Shown here in pieces: positions 5,617-8,581 of a stretch of DNA of 8,581 bases. A program made the translations under genes and the position numbers. Position 1 is the first letter of the stretch. Each line of letters opens with the position of its first letter. The notes below the pieces were generated by a model. That model did not search any database. It saw only the letters and a list, made by a program, of their open reading frames with translations, and had not been told where the DNA came from. Source of the DNA: an uncultured Fastidiosipila sp. GTDB taxonomy: Bacteria > Bacillota > Clostridia > Saccharofermentanales > Fastidiosipilaceae. The DNA lies in assembly GCA_938014865.1 (NCBI GenBank), contig CALLQJ010000291.1, positions 1 to 8,581 on the forward strand. Direction: 5' to 3'.

Positions 5617-6954
5617 TTACTGCGCTCTTATCGCTTCCAAGGGGCTCAGACGCATCGCCCGAACCGCCGGCACCATGCCCGAGACCATGCCGACCAAGGC
5701 TGCAAAAAGCACGGCCGCAATACTCAGCCACGGCGGTATCAGCGAAACTCTGATGGCAATATCCTCGCCGCTCATCATGCCGGCGGCAATCTTATTGATG
5801 ATAAATGACAAGCCGTAGCTTTGCAAAAGCCCCAGCACCCCGCCGATCAGGCCGATCAGCGCCGCTTCCGTCAAAAACATCGCCCGGATATTGCCGAGGC
5901 TGCAGCCTAAGACTTTCATAATCCCGATTTCCTTGGTCCGTTCATAGATGGACATCATCATCGTATTCGCGATTCCGATCGCCGCCACCAAAAGCGAGAT
6001 GCCGCCGATGCCGCCCAGAACCGCCTGGCTGATCGCGCTCTGCCGCCGCATGCTGTCAATGAATTCGATGCTGGAATAGGTATTAAAGCCCGCCTCATTC
6101 AGCTGCTTTTGTATTTGCTTTGTGTAATCAATACTTACGGTACGCACCTTCAGCTCGGAATATTCCGGAGGGCCCAAGGGCATGCCGCTCGGGCTCGCTT
6201 CCTGATTCGGCCAGGCCTTGCCTTTATAAACCTGATGCAGCTGCCATTTCAGCGCCTCGATATCCGCATAAATATCGTAGGCCGAGAAATCCTCGTTGTA
6301 GGAGAGGCCGTCCTCCGGCTCCTGCTGGACTGCAGCCGTGGGCATGATGTATTTTCGCTTGGGCTTTTCTTCGTCTCCTTCTGAAGCATTTTCCTGAAAG
6401 CTGACGAAAACCGGATCGCGCATGAAATCGATCTCTGAAGGATCGAACTCGTACCAATCGCCGCCTTCCGCTACACTCAGCGGAATAAAGTTATCCTGCA
6501 CGTAACAGCCGTAAATAAACTTCAGCGTATCCCCCTCTTCGGGCAGGCTGCCTTCCGCAAAATCCAAGTCACCCTCCCGCAGCGTACGCAGGGGCATGCC
6601 CCTAACGATGACGTCCGCCGTATACTGCCCGACGCGGAGGGTAACAGGCACTGCCAGGATCGGAATCACATAGTCCACGCCCTCTATCTGCTCAATTGCT
6701 TCGATCGTCTCATCATTTAAGCGTTTCTTTTCCTCGTCCGGACGCTCCGCCCAGTCCGGACTCACATTCACGGTCAGCAAGGCTTTGGAATTCTGCATGT
6801 CGCGCATGCTCATATCCGTTAAACCGATGCCCAAAGACATCATGACGACAATGGCCGTTATGCCGATAACGACCCCTATGATCGTGAGGATACTGCGCAG
6901 TTTTCGCTTGCGCAGATTCCCGAGACTCATTTTTAAAATGTCAGTCCATCTCAT
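5617..6954 (-). CDS. ABC transporter permease, MacB/FtsX family
   Basis: 445 aa from ATG 6952-6954. Layout is classical for MacB/FtsX: TM1 at about 22-43, a large extracytoplasmic domain (about 44-310), then TM2 (312-335), TM3 (360-385) and TM4 (407-430). The cytoplasmic loop YERTKEIGIMKVLGC (337-351) and the terminal VRAMRLSPLEAIR (431-443) are strong family motifs. These proteins couple an ATPase to extracellular work such as peptide export, lipoprotein handling or cell-wall control. The extracytoplasmic domain has an acidic insertion (about 188-220). The start overlaps the end of the upstream surface-protein gene by 14 bp, with GGGAG (6967-6971) 12 bases before it; a farther ATG at 7002 would give an unlikely 62-bp overlap. 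No ATPase gene is in the window, and the next gene downstream is not one. The cognate ATPase probably lies upstream beyond 8581; that is inference. Confidence 0.93.
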   Translation of the reverse strand: MRWTDILKMSLGNLRKRKLRSILTIIGVVIGITAIVVMMSLGIGLTDMSMRDMQNSKALLTVNVSPDWAERPDEEKKRLNDETIEAIEQIEGVDYVIPILAVPVTLRVGQYTADVIVRGMPLRTLREGDLDFAEGSLPEEGDTLKFIYGCYVQDNFIPLSVAEGGDWYEFDPSEIDFMRDPVFVSFQENASEGDEEKPKRKYIMPTAAVQQEPEDGLSYNEDFSAYDIYADIEALKWQLHQVYKGKAWPNQEASPSGMPLGPPEYSELKVRTVSIDYTKQIQKQLNEAGFNTYSSIEFIDSMRRQSAISQAVLGGIGGISLLVAAIGIANTMMMSIYERTKEIGIMKVLGCSLGNIRAMFLTEAALIGLIGGVLGLLQSYGLSFIINKIAAGMMSGEDIAIRVSLIPPWLSIAAVLFAALVGMVSGMVPAVRAMRLSPLEAIRAQ

Positions 6955-8581
6955 CGTCGTCGGACACTCCCGGATTTTCGGCATCAAAAGCCTGCATGGC
7001 ATTCAAAACATCGGCTTCATCTTCCGCCCGTCTCTTTTTGCGGCGATGCCGCTTGACCAACAGCACAATCACAATGATCAAAAGCAGCGGAATCAGGACA
7101 AAGAGTATCCCCGGCCAAAGCGAAAATCTTTCCTGCTCTTGCGGCTCCTCCGGCTCATCAAAGCCGGGATCATCAAGGCCCGCGGGATCTTCATTGAATT
7201 CTTCCGGCAGAATGGTCATCGGAATCGGGTGTTCAATGACCGTTTTATGCCCGTCCTCATCTTCAAACTGAATGGAGAACGGCACCTCTTCGCCGTCGCT
7301 GAGCTCTTTCAGCGGCGTAATCATCAGATCCACGGTTTTGCTGCCGCCGGCTTCCAAGGTGCCGGCAAAATAATTCTGCTCACTGACCGCCTCCCCTTCC
7401 GGGACAATAACGGTCAGGTTGTAAAGCGGGCTTTTGCCTTTATTGTAGATGTCAAACATTAAGTTGGCATCCTGGCCGACCTCCGCCTGTTCCGGGTACA
7501 TTTGGGGCTTGCCGAATTCTACCCTCGGATCCTGCAGGACCCTTACGGAAATCGTCTCTTCAACGGAATAGCTTTCGCCCTTGTCGTCTTCAAAATCGAT
7601 CTGCACGCTGACCGGATAGGTCTTTTGCTCCAGCTTCGCCTCGGCTTTGAGATTGATCGCCACATCTACGCTTGTATCCGCCGCAATCTTATCGCGGAAC
7701 AAGGTCGAGGACCCGCTGACCGGCAGCAGGGCATCTTCCGCGGCTTTAATCGTAAATTTAATATTATTCAAAGCCGTTTTCTTTGAGGTATTGCGCACCA
7801 TTAAAATCAAGGTAAAAGGCTGTCCGGCCTTGACGCTTTCGGGTTCGGTACGGAAACCGTTCAAAATCACCCGCGGCACACTCGGCTTTTCGGGGGTATC
7901 GCCGCCCGGCAGATCAACCCAGCCGCCGCCCGATCCGCCGCCCGGATCATCAAAAAAGGGATCATCAATAGCGGGCAGATCGTCCGGCAGGTCCGGCGCA
8001 TCCGGATCCTCCGGCAAGTCGGGATTGCCTTGTGTTTTTATATAAGTCACCAGTTCAATCGGCTCTTTCGGCGCCTGATCGTACAAGACTTCAAAATGCA
8101 CCGGATAGTAGCCGCTTTGCACGTCTTCGCGCACCAGCATGTCTTTGAAAATGACCGTCTGCGTCTTATCCTTAAGATCCTGCGGCTTGCGGACCGGCTC
8201 CAGAGGCTTCTCCAGGCGCTCGCTGTAATTGCTTTCCTCGATTTCAAAGGGGAAGTACTTGGTTTCTTCGTTCATCTTTAAGGACACGACGACGCGTTCC
8301 GCCGGATGCGTTCCCCAGTTGAAAATCGGAATTTCCAGATCAATGCGCTCGCCGTATTTGCCCTCAGCTATGGGCGCGCGGCCGAGCATAATCTGAATAA
8401 AATCTTCGTCTTCCTGCCCGGGGGAGGACGGCACGGGCGTCGGTGCCGCGGTCGGCCGGGCCGTTTCGGAAGGCTTCGTCTCTTCCGTCGTACTCGGGAC
8501 AGGCTCTGTCGCCTCCGTCGTCGCCTCAGGCGCTTTTGTACCCGTGGCTTCTGTTTTCGCGGCTTCCGCCGTTTCCTCCGT
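6941..8581 (-). CDS. Membrane-anchored surface protein with Ig-like (COG1361/CARDB-like) domains, N-terminus missing
   Basis: The frame is open to the right edge, giving 546 visible residues; the GTG at 8432-8434 is an internal valine and not a convincing start. In order: a Thr/Glu/Ala/Pro-rich stalk (1-57); a first beta-rich domain (about 62-185); an acidic Pro/Asp/Gly linker (about 186-235) including GGGSGGG; a second Ig-like domain (about 236-350) with VKAGQPFTLILMVRNTS; a third (about 353-460) with AEVGQDANLMFDIYNKG; a short acidic linker; one transmembrane helix (about 488-509); and a KRHRRKKRR stop-transfer sequence followed by an acidic cytoplasmic tail. The repeated pattern 'G..F.L...V.N.G/S......N....I' is that of COG1361/NEW3/CARDB domains found on surface proteins. 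The protein should face outward and be anchored at its C-terminus, with a signal peptide upstream of the window. Overlap with the MacB-like permease gene suggests the two work together. No enzymatic motif is seen. Confidence 0.85.
   Translation of the reverse strand, partial: TEETAEAAKTEATGTKAPEATTEATEPVPSTTEETKPSETARPTAAPTPVPSSPGQEDEDFIQIMLGRAPIAEGKYGERIDLEIPIFNWGTHPAERVVVSLKMNEETKYFPFEIEESNYSERLEKPLEPVRKPQDLKDKTQTVIFKDMLVREDVQSGYYPVHFEVLYDQAPKEPIELVTYIKTQGNPDLPEDPDAPDLPDDLPAIDDPFFDDPGGGSGGGWVDLPGGDTPEKPSVPRVILNGFRTEPESVKAGQPFTLILMVRNTSKKTALNNIKFTIKAAEDALLPVSGSSTLFRDKIAADTSVDVAINLKAEAKLEQKTYPVSVQIDFEDDKGESYSVEETISVRVLQDPRVEFGKPQMYPEQAEVGQDANLMFDIYNKGKSPLYNLTVIVPEGEAVSEQNYFAGTLEAGGSKTVDLMITPLKELSDGEEVPFSIQFEDEDGHKTVIEHPIPMTILPEEFNEDPAGLDDPGFDEPEEPQEQERFSLWPGILFVLIPLLLIIVIVLLVKRHRRKKRRAEDEADVLNAMQAFDAENPGVSDDDEMD
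8435..8581 (-). repeat. Low-complexity Thr/Glu/Ala/Pro-rich coding segment
   Basis: Translation of this stretch in the frame of the surface-protein gene gives 49 residues made almost only of T, E, A, P, K and S, with short irregular repeats such as TEAT, TTEAT and TTEET, and no stop. At DNA level it shows imprecise repetition of GCCTCCGTCGTC-like units. Such segments are typical extracellular stalks or linkers. Repetition may also explain why the assembly ends here. Confidence 0.7.

Noticed and set aside
6785..7462. Open frame of 225 codons on the plus strand opposite the permease/surface-protein junction.
   Set aside because: Its translation is biased in the way expected for the complement of the real genes, crosses their boundary and has no recognisable domain.
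8432..8434. GTG as the start of the surface-protein gene.
   Set aside because: The frame remains open upstream to the window edge with composition typical of a surface stalk, no SD stands before it, and no signal peptide follows it.

Overview
The window looks like a draft-assembly contig from a bacterium of the Bacillota (Firmicutes), probably an anaerobe of the Clostridia or a related class. The evidence is purine-rich Shine-Dalgarno sites in front of most genes, a XylR-type ROK repressor, a YitT/DUF2179 membrane protein, a single-membrane-style surface protein with a C-terminal anchor, and an AT-rich spacer between coding regions of moderate GC. Genus cannot be read from the sequence. Bases 1-36 are not biological: they are the 3' end of the Illumina P5/read-1 adapter, so the left edge is a true contig end. 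The adapter supplies a false C-terminus and stop codon to the first gene.

Left block (37-3575, minus strand) is a three-gene cluster transcribed right to left: a ROK-family sugar-responsive repressor, a divergent triosephosphate-isomerase-like enzyme, and a LarA-family (DUF2088) nickel-pincer racemase/epimerase homologue cut off by the contig end. The two enzymes overlap by ATGA and are probably translationally coupled. A consensus-like promoter lies upstream of the repressor, with a 29-bp near-perfect palindrome just downstream of it, which suggests autoregulation of the whole cluster. I infer a catabolic route in which a 2-hydroxy acid or sugar acid is epimerised and a triose/tetrose-phosphate-like intermediate is isomerised. 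The substrate is unknown, and both enzymes differ from their textbook relatives.

Middle (3576-4638): an AT-rich divergent intergenic region of about 380 bp carries promoters for both directions. It is followed on the plus strand by a DUF1275 (YoaK-like) membrane protein with its own good sigma-A promoter.

Right block (4683-8581, minus strand), transcribed right to left: a large surface protein with Ig-like (COG1361/CARDB-like) domains, a Thr/Glu/Ala/Pro-rich stalk and a C-terminal membrane anchor; a MacB/FtsX-type ABC permease overlapping it by 14 bp; and a YitT-family membrane protein 52 bp further on. The surface protein is open through the right edge, so its N-terminus is missing, as is any ABC ATPase partner. 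The two blocks converge at 4639-4682. I see no RNA gene, CRISPR array, insertion sequence or phage element.
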